From Nonomuraea gerenzanensis (GTDB lineage: Bacteria; Actinomycetota; Actinomycetes; Streptosporangiales; Streptosporangiaceae), in NCBI RefSeq assembly GCF_020215645.1, contig NZ_CP084058.1, forward strand, positions 6,014,001-6,078,000: a stretch of 64,000 bases of DNA, in the 5' to 3' direction. How positions within the stretch are numbered: position 1 is the first letter of the stretch; each line of letters begins with the position of its first letter. A model generated the notes under the pieces. The model was given only the letters and a program-made list of their open reading frames with translations, was not told where the DNA came from and did not search any database. The translations under genes were made by a program, and so were the position numbers. Shown one piece after another: positions 14,081 to 22,322 of the stretch.

Positions 14081-14647
14081 ATGGGGCGCAAAGGTGATGA
14101 GACGCGGGGCCGGCTGCTGGACGCCACGCAGGACCTGATCGAGGCGGGCGGATACTACGGCGCCGGGCTCAACCAGGTGATCGCGGCCAGCGGGATGCCG
14201 AGGGGCTCGCTCTACTTCCACTTCCCCGGCGGCAAGGACCAACTGGTCGCCGAGACGCTGCGGCGGGCGGGCCGGGAGCTCGGCCAGGCGATGCGGGATC
14301 TGGCCGACGCGGCGCCGGACGCGCCCGCCCTGGTGGCCGGGGTGATCAAGCTGCTGGGCGACCGGCTCGAAGCCTCGGGGTGGCGCAAGGGTTGCCCGGT
14401 GGCCACGGTCGCGCTGGAGATGTCGGCGGGCAACGACGCGCTGCAGCAGGTCTGCGCCGAGGTGTACGACGCGTGGGAGGGTGCGCTGCGCGACCGGTTG
14501 GCCGCCGACGGGCATGCCGATGCCGAGGACGGCGCCACGTCCGTGCTGGCGTTGGTCGAAGGGGCGCTGCTGCTGGCGAGGGCACGGCGCAGCCGGGAGC
14601 CGCTCGACCGGGCGGCGAGGAGTGCGGCGGCCCTGCTGGGCGGCTGA
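14081..14647 (+). CDS. TetR-family transcriptional regulator
   Basis: A 188-residue TetR protein (MGRKGDETRGRLLDATQDLI). The recognition region is SGMPRGSLYFHFPGGKDQLV (about 45-64). The remainder fits the TetR_C_13/LmrA-YxaF-type domain: a WRKGCPVATVALEMS segment near 105-119 is characteristic. LmrA/YxaF-type repressors control quinone- or drug-related modules. The operator motif TAGACCG-TCTA stands before this gene and before the next one, so the two probably form a self-regulated pair. The larger open frame upstream belongs to another reading of the preceding gene. Confidence 0.86.
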   Translation: MGRKGDETRGRLLDATQDLIEAGGYYGAGLNQVIAASGMPRGSLYFHFPGGKDQLVAETLRRAGRELGQAMRDLADAAPDAPALVAGVIKLLGDRLEASGWRKGCPVATVALEMSAGNDALQQVCAEVYDAWEGALRDRLAADGHADAEDGATSVLALVEGALLLARARRSREPLDRAARSAAALLGG

Positions 14648-14697
14648 GCCGGGAGCCGTGAGCCTCGAACCTCGCCTTGGCATGCCCAAAAAATATG

Positions 14698-14713
14698 TAG
14701 ACCGATCTAATAT
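14698..14713 (+). promoter_or_regulatory. Operator TAGACCGATCTA overlapping the -10 of the fusion gene
   Basis: TAGACCGATCTA (14698-14709) is a near-perfect palindrome matching the AGACCGGTCT site in front of the TetR gene. It overlaps TAATAT (14708-14713), the likely -10 of the gene at 14724. TetR binding here would block transcription. Confidence 0.65.
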
Positions 14714-14723
14714 TGGAGTGATC

Positions 14724-16400
14724 ATGGAGTCTGATTCGATCGTTTTCGGTGCTTCTGGGCTGATCGGGCGCTATCTGGTCGCCGAACTGCTGCGCCGTGG
14801 TCATGGCGTCGCCGCGGCGGTCCGTGGTGACGGCGCCGGACTGACGGCCTGGCTGGCAGGTCAGGACGTGCCGGTGGACGGGCTGGCCGTCGTCCGGGCC
14901 GACATCACCGAACCCGGCCTCGGCCTGCCGGGAGGGCTGAAGGAGATCCGCGACGTCTACAACTGCGCGGGCCGGTACGCGTTCGGGATGAGCGCCGAGG
15001 AGGCACGCGCCACAAACGTGACCGGAGCGCTGCACGTCCTCGACTGGGCCGCCAACCGGCCCCGTCTGCGCCGCATGGTGCACGTCAGCGGCTACCGGGT
15101 CAGCAGTGTGGACGGCCTGCCGGACTACCGGCGGCTGGGGGCGTACGAGGCGTCCAAGGTGGAGGCGGACGCGGCCGTGCGGGCGCGCGCCCGCGAGCTG
15201 GGCCTCCCGCTGAGCATCGCGAACCCGGCCACCGTGCTCGGCCCCGGCCAGTTCGTCGGGCTGGCGTCCGTGGTGGCGGACCTGTGGCGCGGGCGGCTGC
15301 CGGCCGTTCCCGGTGGCCGGGAGGTGTTCGTGCCCGTGGTGGACGCCGGGTATCTCGCGGCCTTCCTGGCCAGGATGCCGGAGTTCGAGGAGGGCGCGTA
15401 CTGGGTGCTCGACGACGGGACACCGGTGTTGCCGGAGCTCGTCGGGCTGCTCGCCGGGCACCTGGGGGTGCGGGCGCCGCGGCGTACGGTGCCGGTCGGG
15501 CTGCTGCGGCGCCTGCCCCGCGCCCTGACCGGGGCCGATCCCGAGACGCTGTCCTTCCTGTCCACCGACCGGTACGACACCGCGCCCGCCGGAGCCCTGG
15601 CCGAACGGGCCGGGCTGCGCCCGCCTCCGGTGGAGCAGGCACTCAGGACGTGGGCCGACGACCTGGTGGCGGCCCGCTTCGGCGCCACGGGGACGCCGCG
15701 CGGACCCTACGGCTACCAGCGGGTGGCGGGCACCGCCACCTGGGTCACCGGTGAACGCGAACGGCCCTCCCACGTGCTGCTGCACGGGCTGCCGCTGGAC
15801 TCCGAAGCCTGGCGGGAGGTGAGCGACCGGCTCGACGGCCCGGTGCTCGCGGCCGATCTGCCCGGTCTGGGCCGTTCGGGTCCGGCGCGCGGGCCCGCCG
15901 AGGACTGGCTCACCGATCTCCTGACCGGGAGCGGCCGGCCGGTGCTGGTGGCGCACTCGCTGGCCTGCGCCCCGGCCCTGCGTTACGCGGCGGCGCATCC
16001 GGATCGGGTCTCACGGCTGGTGCTGATCGCCCCGGCGTTCCTGCAGGCGCCGTCGCCGTGGCCGCTGCGCACGCCGCCCGCCGCGCTCCTGCTGCGGCGG
16101 ATGTCCGCCGCCCGCCTGGCCGGCGCGCTCGGCGTCCCCGAGAGCCCGGCGATCGCCTCCGCCGCGGCGGCCCTGGCCCGGCGGGGTCAGGCCCGCCGGG
16201 TGGTCGCGGCGCTGCGGGGCGCCCATGCCGTACGTGACGAGCTGCGCAAGCTCCTCGACCAGGTACGCGTCCCCGTGGAGATCGTCGCAGGGTCGGCCGA
16301 TCCGCTCACCGTGGCGGTGGACCGGCCGGTGACCACGATCGCGGGGGCCGGGCACTACCCGCAGCTCACCCATCCCGACCAGGTCGCGGCGGTGCTGTGA
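14724..16400 (+). CDS. NAD-dependent epimerase/dehydratase fused to an alpha/beta hydrolase
   Basis: A 558-residue fusion. Residues 1-330 are an extended SDR with the NAD motif GASGLIG (9-15), a VHVSGYRVSS segment and a Tyr-x-x-x-Lys pair in YEASK (about 142-146). Residues from about 345 to the end form an alpha/beta hydrolase: HVLLHGLPLDSEAW (oxyanion strand), nucleophile elbow AHSLAC (Ser in G/A-x-S-x-A/G), and a C-terminal GAGHYPQLTHP with the catalytic His. The start ATG 14724 has GGAG before it. Linking the two activities in one chain suggests sequential steps on one substrate. Control by the TetR at 14081 is inferred from the shared operator. Confidence 0.85.
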   Translation: MESDSIVFGASGLIGRYLVAELLRRGHGVAAAVRGDGAGLTAWLAGQDVPVDGLAVVRADITEPGLGLPGGLKEIRDVYNCAGRYAFGMSAEEARATNVTGALHVLDWAANRPRLRRMVHVSGYRVSSVDGLPDYRRLGAYEASKVEADAAVRARARELGLPLSIANPATVLGPGQFVGLASVVADLWRGRLPAVPGGREVFVPVVDAGYLAAFLARMPEFEEGAYWVLDDGTPVLPELVGLLAGHLGVRAPRRTVPVGLLRRLPRALTGADPETLSFLSTDRYDTAPAGALAERAGLRPPPVEQALRTWADDLVAARFGATGTPRGPYGYQRVAGTATWVTGERERPSHVLLHGLPLDSEAWREVSDRLDGPVLAADLPGLGRSGPARGPAEDWLTDLLTGSGRPVLVAHSLACAPALRYAAAHPDRVSRLVLIAPAFLQAPSPWPLRTPPAALLLRRMSAARLAGALGVPESPAIASAAAALARRGQARRVVAALRGAHAVRDELRKLLDQVRVPVEIVAGSADPLTVAVDRPVTTIAGAGHYPQLTHPDQVAAVL

Positions 16401-16402
16401 CC

Positions 16403-16837
16403 TCACCTGGCCGGGCGCGGTGAGACCGCGTTCGGCAGGAACAACGCGATGTCCAGGGTCGTCTCGATGCCGAGCAGGGTGTGCCACATCAGGTCGGCGA
16501 GCCCGAACGCGGCGAACGCGGGGATCGACACCAGCCCGGCCAGGTAGCCGTTCGGGACGGCCGCCAGCCCCTGCCGCCCGGCGCGCACGTTGCGCCACAC
16601 CTGCACGATGATCCAGCCGGAGACCACGGTGAACCCGCAGTAGAACACCGCGTGCCACGGGGTGAAGAACGTCTCCAGCTCGGACAGGTTGGCGTGCGCC
16701 CAGGCGTCGATCATCAGGCCGGCCCCGAACCAGATGCCGAGCAGCGCCGTCACCAGGTCCGTCCTGGCGGGCACCCAGCCGCGCGGCTGCCCCGTGTCCA
16801 CCAGGAATCGCCGGATGCCGGCGGCGTGTGATGCCAC
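16403..16837 (-). pseudogene. C-terminally truncated membrane protein
   Basis: A 144-residue protein with four hydrophobic helices (about 28-46, 58-76, 95-118 and a short last one). The sequence through LADLMWHTLLGIETTLDI looks like the N-terminal third of a longer polytopic actinobacterial membrane protein family in which this segment continues into further helices. Here it changes abruptly to a short unrelated tail (ALFLPNAVSPRPAR) and stops beside the end of the fusion gene. I read it as a deletion remnant; its function is unknown even in the full-length form. Confidence 0.55.
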
Positions 16838-16890
16838 GTCGTGCTCGCCTTCCCTCGATCGGCAGGACGCCGCCGCCTCCGCACGGGGGC

Positions 16891-16920
16891 CTAACGGTTA
16901 GCTAATAGATAGCGGTTAGC
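16891..16920. promoter_or_regulatory. Inverted-repeat operator upstream of the truncated membrane gene
   Basis: CTAACGGTTAG (16891-16901) is a palindrome, followed by GCTAA...TTAGC (16901-16905 and 16916-16920). AT-rich repeats of TTAGC type in this position suggest binding of a TetR or MarR protein that is not adjacent. Confidence 0.5.
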
Positions 16921-16949
16921 CGTAGGAGGTGTCAAAGGGCGGCCGTCCG

Positions 16950-18098
16950 TCAGAGCCTGGTGCTGACTCCGCGGATGAGCCGGCGCAACATCGCCGTGCC
17001 CAGCCCACCCGGCACGGCGACGGCGCCGCGCAGCGCCCACTCGTTCTGCGTCAGCGCGGCTCGGGGGCCGCCGGTCGCGACGGCCTGGGTGGCCAGCAGC
17101 GAGGCCAGCGTCGCCTGCCGCCGCCGGCTGCGTTCGTACGTGGCCAGCGCCCCTGCCAGGTCAGGCCAGGCGGCGGACAGCGCGCGCAGCAGCGCCGACA
17201 CGTCTTCGAGCCCCTGCCCGGCCCCCTGCGCCAGCATGGGCGGCATGGCGTGCACCGCGTCGCCGATCAGGACGCCGCGCCCGCGCCGCCACCGGAGCGG
17301 GGCGCGGTGCCGGCGGTGCGGGAACAGCCCGATGTCGTCCTCCGACAGCGCCTCCAGCAGTTCGGGGACGGGCGAGCCCCACGAGCCGTACCGCCGCCTG
17401 AGGGCCGCGAGCGCGACGTCGCGGCGCTCGCGGCCGTCGCCGGGGCGCAGGCGGAAGTCGATGAGCCACTGCACGGTGCCGTCGCCGGAGGGGTTCATCC
17501 CGAAGTCGCCCTGGGGGCCGAGGAACAGCAGGGCGCGCGCGCCGGGGTCGAAGGGCGCCTTGATCAGGCCCTGCCAGGTGGCGGTGCCGGTCGGCCGCGC
17601 GGGACGGGAGCCGAAGAGGGCTGTACGGACCTGGGAGTTCACGCCGTCGGCCCCGACGAGCAGGTCACCGGTGTGCCGCACGCCGTCCTCGGTCTCGACC
17701 CGCACCGACCGGCCGTCGTCGTGCACGCCGGTGACGCGGGCGCCGAAGTGGTAGATGTCCTGCGGCAGCCCCTCCGCGAGCCGGTCGAGCAGGACCCGGC
17801 GGGGCAGCGACACCACCGGGGCGCCGAGCTCGCTCGTCAGCCGGTCGAAATCCATGACCATCACCGGGCGCCCCCGCGAGCTGCGGACCTCGATGGCCTC
17901 CAGCCGCTGCCCGGCGCCGTCCATGCGGACGCCGAGGTCGTCGAGCACGGTCGTGCCGTTGGGCCAGATCATGATCGCACAGCCGGTCTCGCGTAAGGCG
18001 GGTGACCGCTCCAGCACGGTGACCTCATGCCCGGCGGCGAGAAACCCCCTGGCCGCAGCCACTCCCGCGATGCCGGCGCCCACGATGAGTACGCGCAT
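16950..18098 (-). CDS. FAD-dependent monooxygenase (PHBH/UbiH-type)
   Basis: A 382-residue class A flavoprotein monooxygenase. GAGIAG (7-12) binds FAD, LVGADGVNSQVR (about 147-158) is the DG motif for FAD and NADPH, and GRGVLIGDAVHAMPPMLAQGAG (split by me as GVLIGDAVHAMPP plus LAQGAG) is the GD motif near residue 272. It would hydroxylate an aromatic or related substrate using NAD(P)H and O2. The promoter is covered by a 28-bp palindrome, so it is tightly repressed by an unidentified regulator. It stands alone on its strand. Confidence 0.87.
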   Translation of the reverse strand: MRVLIVGAGIAGVAAARGFLAAGHEVTVLERSPALRETGCAIMIWPNGTTVLDDLGVRMDGAGQRLEAIEVRSSRGRPVMVMDFDRLTSELGAPVVSLPRRVLLDRLAEGLPQDIYHFGARVTGVHDDGRSVRVETEDGVRHTGDLLVGADGVNSQVRTALFGSRPARPTGTATWQGLIKAPFDPGARALLFLGPQGDFGMNPSGDGTVQWLIDFRLRPGDGRERRDVALAALRRRYGSWGSPVPELLEALSEDDIGLFPHRRHRAPLRWRRGRGVLIGDAVHAMPPMLAQGAGQGLEDVSALLRALSAAWPDLAGALATYERSRRRQATLASLLATQAVATGGPRAALTQNEWALRGAVAVPGGLGTAMLRRLIRGVSTRL

Positions 18099-18107
18099 CC
18101 CCGTCCC

Positions 18108-18141
18108 CTACATCTAGTAGTACTACTTGATGTAGAGCATA
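18108..18141 (-). promoter_or_regulatory. 28-bp near-perfect palindrome and -10 box of the FAD monooxygenase
   Basis: The palindrome (18108-18135; arms CTACATC and GATGTAG around AGTAGTACTACT) has one mismatched pair. A minus-strand TATGCT (18141-18136) directly upstream would be the -10, so the palindrome covers the transcription start. This is a strong operator candidate. Confidence 0.7.
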
Positions 18142-18189
18142 GGAAGCCCGATCGCCGGGCCGGGAGCCGGGGTGATCAGGCCCGGCCGT

Positions 18190-19281
18190 CTACACGGTGA
18201 TCCGCACCCGGTCGCCCTCGCCGTCGGACAGGAACGACGCCAGCGCCCGCCCCTCCTCGCTCACCGCCTCCCGGTCGGTCCGCGACAGCGGGCGCAGCGG
18301 GACGACGGTCACGGCACCGTCCTCGACGGTCCAGGTCGCGGCCACCCTGCCGTCCACCAGCACCACCCGGGCGCCGGCCACCGACAGGCCGCGGTGGGCG
18401 TCGTCGATGATCCGGGCGCGGTCGTGGTAGCCGAGGATCGCGTTGTCGAAGGCCGGCAGGAACCGTACCGGAGCAGGGGTGTCCGGGTCGGGGCGCGGCG
18501 CGCCGGGCAGGTCGAGCAGCACCCGGCCGCGTTCGTCCCGGAAGCTGACCAGCTCGTCGCGGATCGCGGCCACGGCGGCGGGCAGCCCGGCCAGCCCGCA
18601 CCAGGCGCGCAGGTCGGCCGCGGCGGCGGGGCCGAAGGCGGCCAGGTAGCGCCGTACCAGCGCCTGGCCGGCCGGGTCGGAGCCGTCGGCTGGCAGCGGG
18701 GCGATCTCGCGCCCCAGCCAGGAGGAGAGCGGCAGGTTGCGCACGCCCGCCCGCGCCCGCCACAACCCGCGCGGCGGCAACTGCGCCATCGGGATGAGAG
18801 CGGCGACCAGCATCTCGCCCAGCGCCCGCGGCCCCGGCTCCGGCCAGCGCCCGGCCACCGCCCGCGCCAGCTCGCTCATCGAGCGCGGCACGCCGTCGGA
18901 CATCACCGCCCGGCCCGCCGCCGCGAGCTCGCCGAGGTCCACCCCGGCGAGCTCGCGGCGGTAGGTGCCGAGCACGCGCTGGCGCAGCATGAGGTCGTGG
19001 CGGGCGCGCCAGGCCAGGACGTCGCCGGCGGCGAGCAGGTGCACGGTGCGGCGCATCAGGTGGGTCCGCACCACCTCCCGCCCGGTCAGCAGGGCCGACA
19101 GCTCCATCGGGTCGAAGGCGCGCAGCCGCGACCAGAGCCCCGTGAACGGTTCCTGCGGTTCCTGCGCCTGCAGCCCGCACAGGTGCGCGACCGCGTCGAG
19201 CACCGGCAGGTCCGCGCGGTCGAGCAGCAGCTGGCGGGCGAGGGTCGCGCGGTTCAGCGCCCGGGTGCCGAGCACGTTCAC
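18190..19281 (-). CDS. Winged-helix (HTH_42) protein, AlkZ-like DNA glycosylase
   Basis: A 363-residue member of the HTH_42 superfamily, which includes E. coli YcaQ (AlkX) and Streptomyces AlkZ, monofunctional glycosylases that unhook interstrand crosslinks and bulky alkyl adducts. The catalytic Gln-x-Gln signature is present as GLQAQEPQEPF (Q38, Q40; AlkZ uses Q37 and Q39). Other marks are TGREVVRTHLMRRTVHLLAA and the late NAILGYHDRARII. I use GTG 19281 because upstream residues in the open frame are unlike the family. AlkZ-like genes often give self-resistance in makers of DNA-alkylating compounds, but no such cluster is in view. It follows a VOC gene on the same strand. Confidence 0.78.
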   Translation of the reverse strand: MNVLGTRALNRATLARQLLLDRADLPVLDAVAHLCGLQAQEPQEPFTGLWSRLRAFDPMELSALLTGREVVRTHLMRRTVHLLAAGDVLAWRARHDLMLRQRVLGTYRRELAGVDLGELAAAGRAVMSDGVPRSMSELARAVAGRWPEPGPRALGEMLVAALIPMAQLPPRGLWRARAGVRNLPLSSWLGREIAPLPADGSDPAGQALVRRYLAAFGPAAAADLRAWCGLAGLPAAVAAIRDELVSFRDERGRVLLDLPGAPRPDPDTPAPVRFLPAFDNAILGYHDRARIIDDAHRGLSVAGARVVLVDGRVAATWTVEDGAVTVVPLRPLSRTDREAVSEEGRALASFLSDGEGDRVRITV

Positions 19282-19349
19282 GCCGCGGCACGCTCCTCCG
19301 CCGGCAGGGCGAGCCGCTCGGTGGGGTCTATCCGGACCATGCCCGGGTC

Positions 19350-19772
19350 TCACGCGTAGTCGCCGGCGGCCACGTCCAGCACCCAGACGACGCCGAAGCG
19401 GTCCTTGAGCATCCCGTAGAGCGGGGCCCACTGCGAGGGGCCGAGCGGCTGCACGACGGCCGCCCCCTGCGACAGTTTCTCCCAGTACGCGGTGATCTCC
19501 TCGGCGCTATCACCGCGCACGGAGAGGAAGAACGAGCTCTCACCCCGCTCGAAGGGCATCCCCGAGGGCACGTCGTAGGCCATCACGTGGAATCCGTTGC
19601 CGGCGAGCACCTGTCCCCACGTGACGAGGTCCGCGTCGGCGGGATCCTGCACGTTGCCCGTGTCCTTGTAGGTGACGACGGCGAGGTGGCCGCCGAACAC
19701 CGACTGGTAGAACTCGAGCGCCGCGCGGGCGTCACCACGGAAGTTCACGTGCAGAACGGACTTAACAGACAT
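19350..19772 (-). CDS. VOC-family protein (PhnB-like glyoxalase fold)
   Basis: A 140-residue vicinal-oxygen-chelate protein of the PhnB/YjdN kind: HVNFRGDARAALEFYQSVFGG (8-28), then SSFFLSVRGDSAEEITAYWEKL and WAPLYGMLKDRFGVVWVLD at the C-terminus. PhnB-like proteins have a weak or absent metal site, and their substrate is generally unknown. It is divergent from the WYL regulator at 19861, a pairing common in actinomycetes. The start ATG 19772 has a GGAGCGA site. Confidence 0.86.
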   Translation of the reverse strand: MSVKSVLHVNFRGDARAALEFYQSVFGGHLAVVTYKDTGNVQDPADADLVTWGQVLAGNGFHVMAYDVPSGMPFERGESSFFLSVRGDSAEEITAYWEKLSQGAAVVQPLGPSQWAPLYGMLKDRFGVVWVLDVAAGDYA

Positions 19773-19860
19773 CTTTCGCTCCTGACTTGTCGGTTGCGAG
19801 ACCTACAGTCGCAGGAGTAGCGGACAGGATATGGCCTCTACTTCCGGCAAGATAGGAAAC

Positions 19861-20841
19861 ATGCCGAAGACCTCAGCGCGGTTGCTGGCGCTGCTCTCGC
19901 TGCTCCAGACGCGCCGCGACTGGCCGGGCGCGCTGCTGGCCGAGCGGCTGGACGTGAGCGCGCGCACCGTGCGCCGCGACGTGGACCGGCTGCGCGAGCT
20001 GGGCTACCCCATCGTGACCTTCAAGGGCCCCGAGGGCGGATACCGGCTGGACGCCGGCTCGGAGCTGCCTCCGCTGCTGTTCGACGACGAGCAGGCCGTC
20101 GCCCTGGCCATCGCGCTGCAGGTCGCGACCGCCGGCGGGGCCGGCATCGCGGAGGCGGCGGCCCGCGCGCTGAACACCGTCCGCCAGGTCATGCCCGCCC
20201 GGCTGCGCCACCGGATCGACACCCTTCAGATCACCGCCGTCGAGCGGCCAGCGCTCCGGCCCGAGCCGCAGGTGGACACCGGCGTGCTGGTGACGCTGAG
20301 CGCCGCCGTGCACGCCTGCGAGGTGCTGCGCTTCGACTACGGCCCATCCGGGGCCGCGCCGCGCCGGGCGGAGCCGCACCACCTCGTGACCTGGGGCGGG
20401 CGCTGGTACCTCGTCGCCTGGGACCTCGACCGCGAGGACTGGCGCACCTTCCGCGCCGACCGCATCACCCCGCGCACGCCCGCCGGGCCCCGCTTCACCC
20501 CGCGCGAGCTGCCAGGAGGCACGGTCACCGCCTTCCTGACCGCCAGGTTCCGCGGCTCGGAGCACTCGGGCGGCTGGCCGTGCACCGGCGAGGTGATCCT
20601 CGGCCTGCCCGCCGCCGCCGTGTCGCCCTACGTCCGTGACGGGGTCGTCGAGGAGGTCGGGCCGGGGCGGTGCCGGCTGGTGCTGGGCTCGTGGTCGTGG
20701 ACGGGGCTGGCCGCCGCCGTCGGCAGGTTCGACGCCGACATCGAGGTCGTCGGCCCGGCCGAGCTCACGGACGCCTTCGCGCACCTGGCCCGCCGCTACG
20801 CCGACGCCGCCGCGACGTGCTGCGACGCGACCGGCGGGTGA
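19861..20841 (+). CDS. WYL-domain regulator (YafY type)
   Basis: A 326-residue regulator. The N-terminal helix-turn-helix is at residues about 5-60 (SARLLALLSLLQTRRDWPGA, LDVSARTVRRDVDRL), then PEGGYRLD, then the WYL domain carrying GGRWYLVAWDLDREDWRTFR (about 180-199) and the C-terminal WCX extension ending VVGPAELTDAFAHLARRYA. WYL domains bind ligands or nucleic acid. I prefer the ATG at 19861, in frame 10 codons after an earlier one, because MPKTSARLL is the usual family start. Divergent from the VOC gene, which is its probable target. Confidence 0.88.
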   Translation: MPKTSARLLALLSLLQTRRDWPGALLAERLDVSARTVRRDVDRLRELGYPIVTFKGPEGGYRLDAGSELPPLLFDDEQAVALAIALQVATAGGAGIAEAAARALNTVRQVMPARLRHRIDTLQITAVERPALRPEPQVDTGVLVTLSAAVHACEVLRFDYGPSGAAPRRAEPHHLVTWGGRWYLVAWDLDREDWRTFRADRITPRTPAGPRFTPRELPGGTVTAFLTARFRGSEHSGGWPCTGEVILGLPAAAVSPYVRDGVVEEVGPGRCRLVLGSWSWTGLAAAVGRFDADIEVVGPAELTDAFAHLARRYADAAATCCDATGG

Positions 20842-20968
20842 CGCCTGCTGCCGTCGTCACCGGCCGCCTGGAGCGTGCTGACGGCCCGGGCTTGATGCGT
20901 TGCGCCCCGGCCGCCGGGCGTGTGAAGGTCCTGCGCAACGTCCATGACAGCGTAGGCAGGGTGTGAAG

Positions 20969-21463
20969 ATGAGGTGTGCGGGGCTCGCGCTCGCGTTCGG
21001 GGCCTCCTGGTGTTTCGCGTTCTCGGGGCCGATGGCCAAGTACCTCGACGCCGCCGGGCTGACGCCGATCGAGACGGTGTGGGCGCGGATGGCGGGGGCC
21101 GGGCTCCTGCTGGCCGTGGTGCTGGCCGTGGTCAGGCCGCGGGCGTTGCGGATCCCGCGCGGCAGGGTGCCCTTCGTCGGGCTGTACGCGGTGGTGGCGG
21201 CGTACCTGTGGATGGTGGTGGTCGCGACCGTGGTGGCGTACATCCTGGGGGTGAGCGCCGTGCGGCGGCTGTCGGCCGCCGTCGGCGTCACCGTCGCGTC
21301 GCTGGAGGTCGTCGGCGGGGCCGTGGTGGCGTGGGGCCTGGTCGGCGAGGAGCTCGGCGCCTTCCAGATGGTGGGCGGGCTGATCATGCTGTCCGGCGCG
21401 CTCCTCGCCCAGACGGCCACCGCCACCGGCCGCCTCCTCGATCAGGACAGGGCGGGCGTGTAG
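20969..21463 (+). pseudogene. EamA/RhaT-type exporter with an in-frame internal deletion
   Basis: A 164-residue remnant of a 10-helix EamA (DMT) transporter, normally about 300 residues. The first ~70 residues are the N-terminal half (FGASWCFAFSGPMAKYLDAA, PIETVWARMAGAGLLL), then FVGLYAVVAAYLWMVVVATV joins directly to the last helices of the C-terminal half (YILGVSAVRRLSAAVGVTVA, GEELGAFQMVGGLIMLSGAL). The middle five or so helices are missing without a frameshift. It cannot be a normal transporter. Its 3' end overlaps the convergent XRE gene by 22 bp. Confidence 0.7.
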
Positions 21464-22239
21464 ATCACCACGTGCAGGTCGGGGTGGTCGGCGGGCGCCA
21501 GGCGATGGTGCTCGTAGCGCAGCACGCCCTGCGCGGGATGGTGGAAGACGCGCAGGCGCGAGGCGAAGCCCTCGATGCGGTGGTCCTGCCAGGCGTCACG
21601 GAACGGCGGGCTCGCCTGGAGCAGGCGCTGCACGACCGGAGACCTGGCCAGGTCGCCGAGGCGGGGCCCGGCCTCGGCGCGGAACTCGGCGAGGAAGCGG
21701 CGGCTGGTGCTCTCCCAGTCGGGCAGCAGGTCGCGCACGTAGGGGTCGGTGAACACCAGCCACAGCAGGTTGCGGTCGGGCGGGGCGGTGCTGGCCACGT
21801 TCGGGTAGAGCGCGGCGTAGGCGGCATTCCAGCCGGTGATCGTCCAGTCGGGGGCGATGGCGTAGGCCGGGGAGCCGGCGAGCGCGTCGAGCAGCCGCCG
21901 CACGTGGCCGGGCGCCGCCTCGCCCGCCGGTTCGGCGGCCGGGGGCAGCGGGGTGTAGCCGGCCAGGGAGAGCACGTAGGCGTGCTCGGCGGCGGTCAGC
22001 AGCAGGCTGCGGGCCAGCGCGTCCAGGACCTGGCGAGAGGGCTGGATGTCGCGGCCCTGCTCCAGCCAGGTGTACCAGGTGGCGCTCACCCCGGACAGGG
22101 TGGCCACCTCCTCGCGGCGCAGCCCGCCCCGGCGGCGCGGCCCCGCCGGGGGCAGGCCCACCGCCGTCGGGTCCAGGCCCGCGCGCCTGGCGCGCAGGAA
22201 GCTGCCCAGTTCGGCCCGTCGTTCGGCTGCCGTGCTCAC
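21442..22239 (-). CDS. XRE-family regulator with MmyB-like C-terminal domain
   Basis: A 265-residue protein from GTG 22239 (VSTAAERRAELGSFLRARR). XRE helix-turn-helix at about 10-85 (RREEVATLSGVSATWYTWLE), then the MmyB-like ligand domain (DWTITGWNAAYAALYPNVAS, TDPYVRDLLPDWE, HHPAQGVLRYEHHRL, DLHVVIYTPA). It is a paralogue of the regulator at 3610. It is divergent from ilvD, whose ATG lies 84 bp away, and may control it or only itself. Confidence 0.87.
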   Translation of the reverse strand: MSTAAERRAELGSFLRARRAGLDPTAVGLPPAGPRRRGGLRREEVATLSGVSATWYTWLEQGRDIQPSRQVLDALARSLLLTAAEHAYVLSLAGYTPLPPAAEPAGEAAPGHVRRLLDALAGSPAYAIAPDWTITGWNAAYAALYPNVASTAPPDRNLLWLVFTDPYVRDLLPDWESTSRRFLAEFRAEAGPRLGDLARSPVVQRLLQASPPFRDAWQDHRIEGFASRLRVFHHPAQGVLRYEHHRLAPADHPDLHVVIYTPALS

Positions 22240-22322
22240 CCGGACCAGAGTAGTGCTGGTAGTGGGAGTGCTAGCAGTACGGGCGTCTTCGCCGTACGCC
22301 CGTGCGCCACCACGATGGCCGC

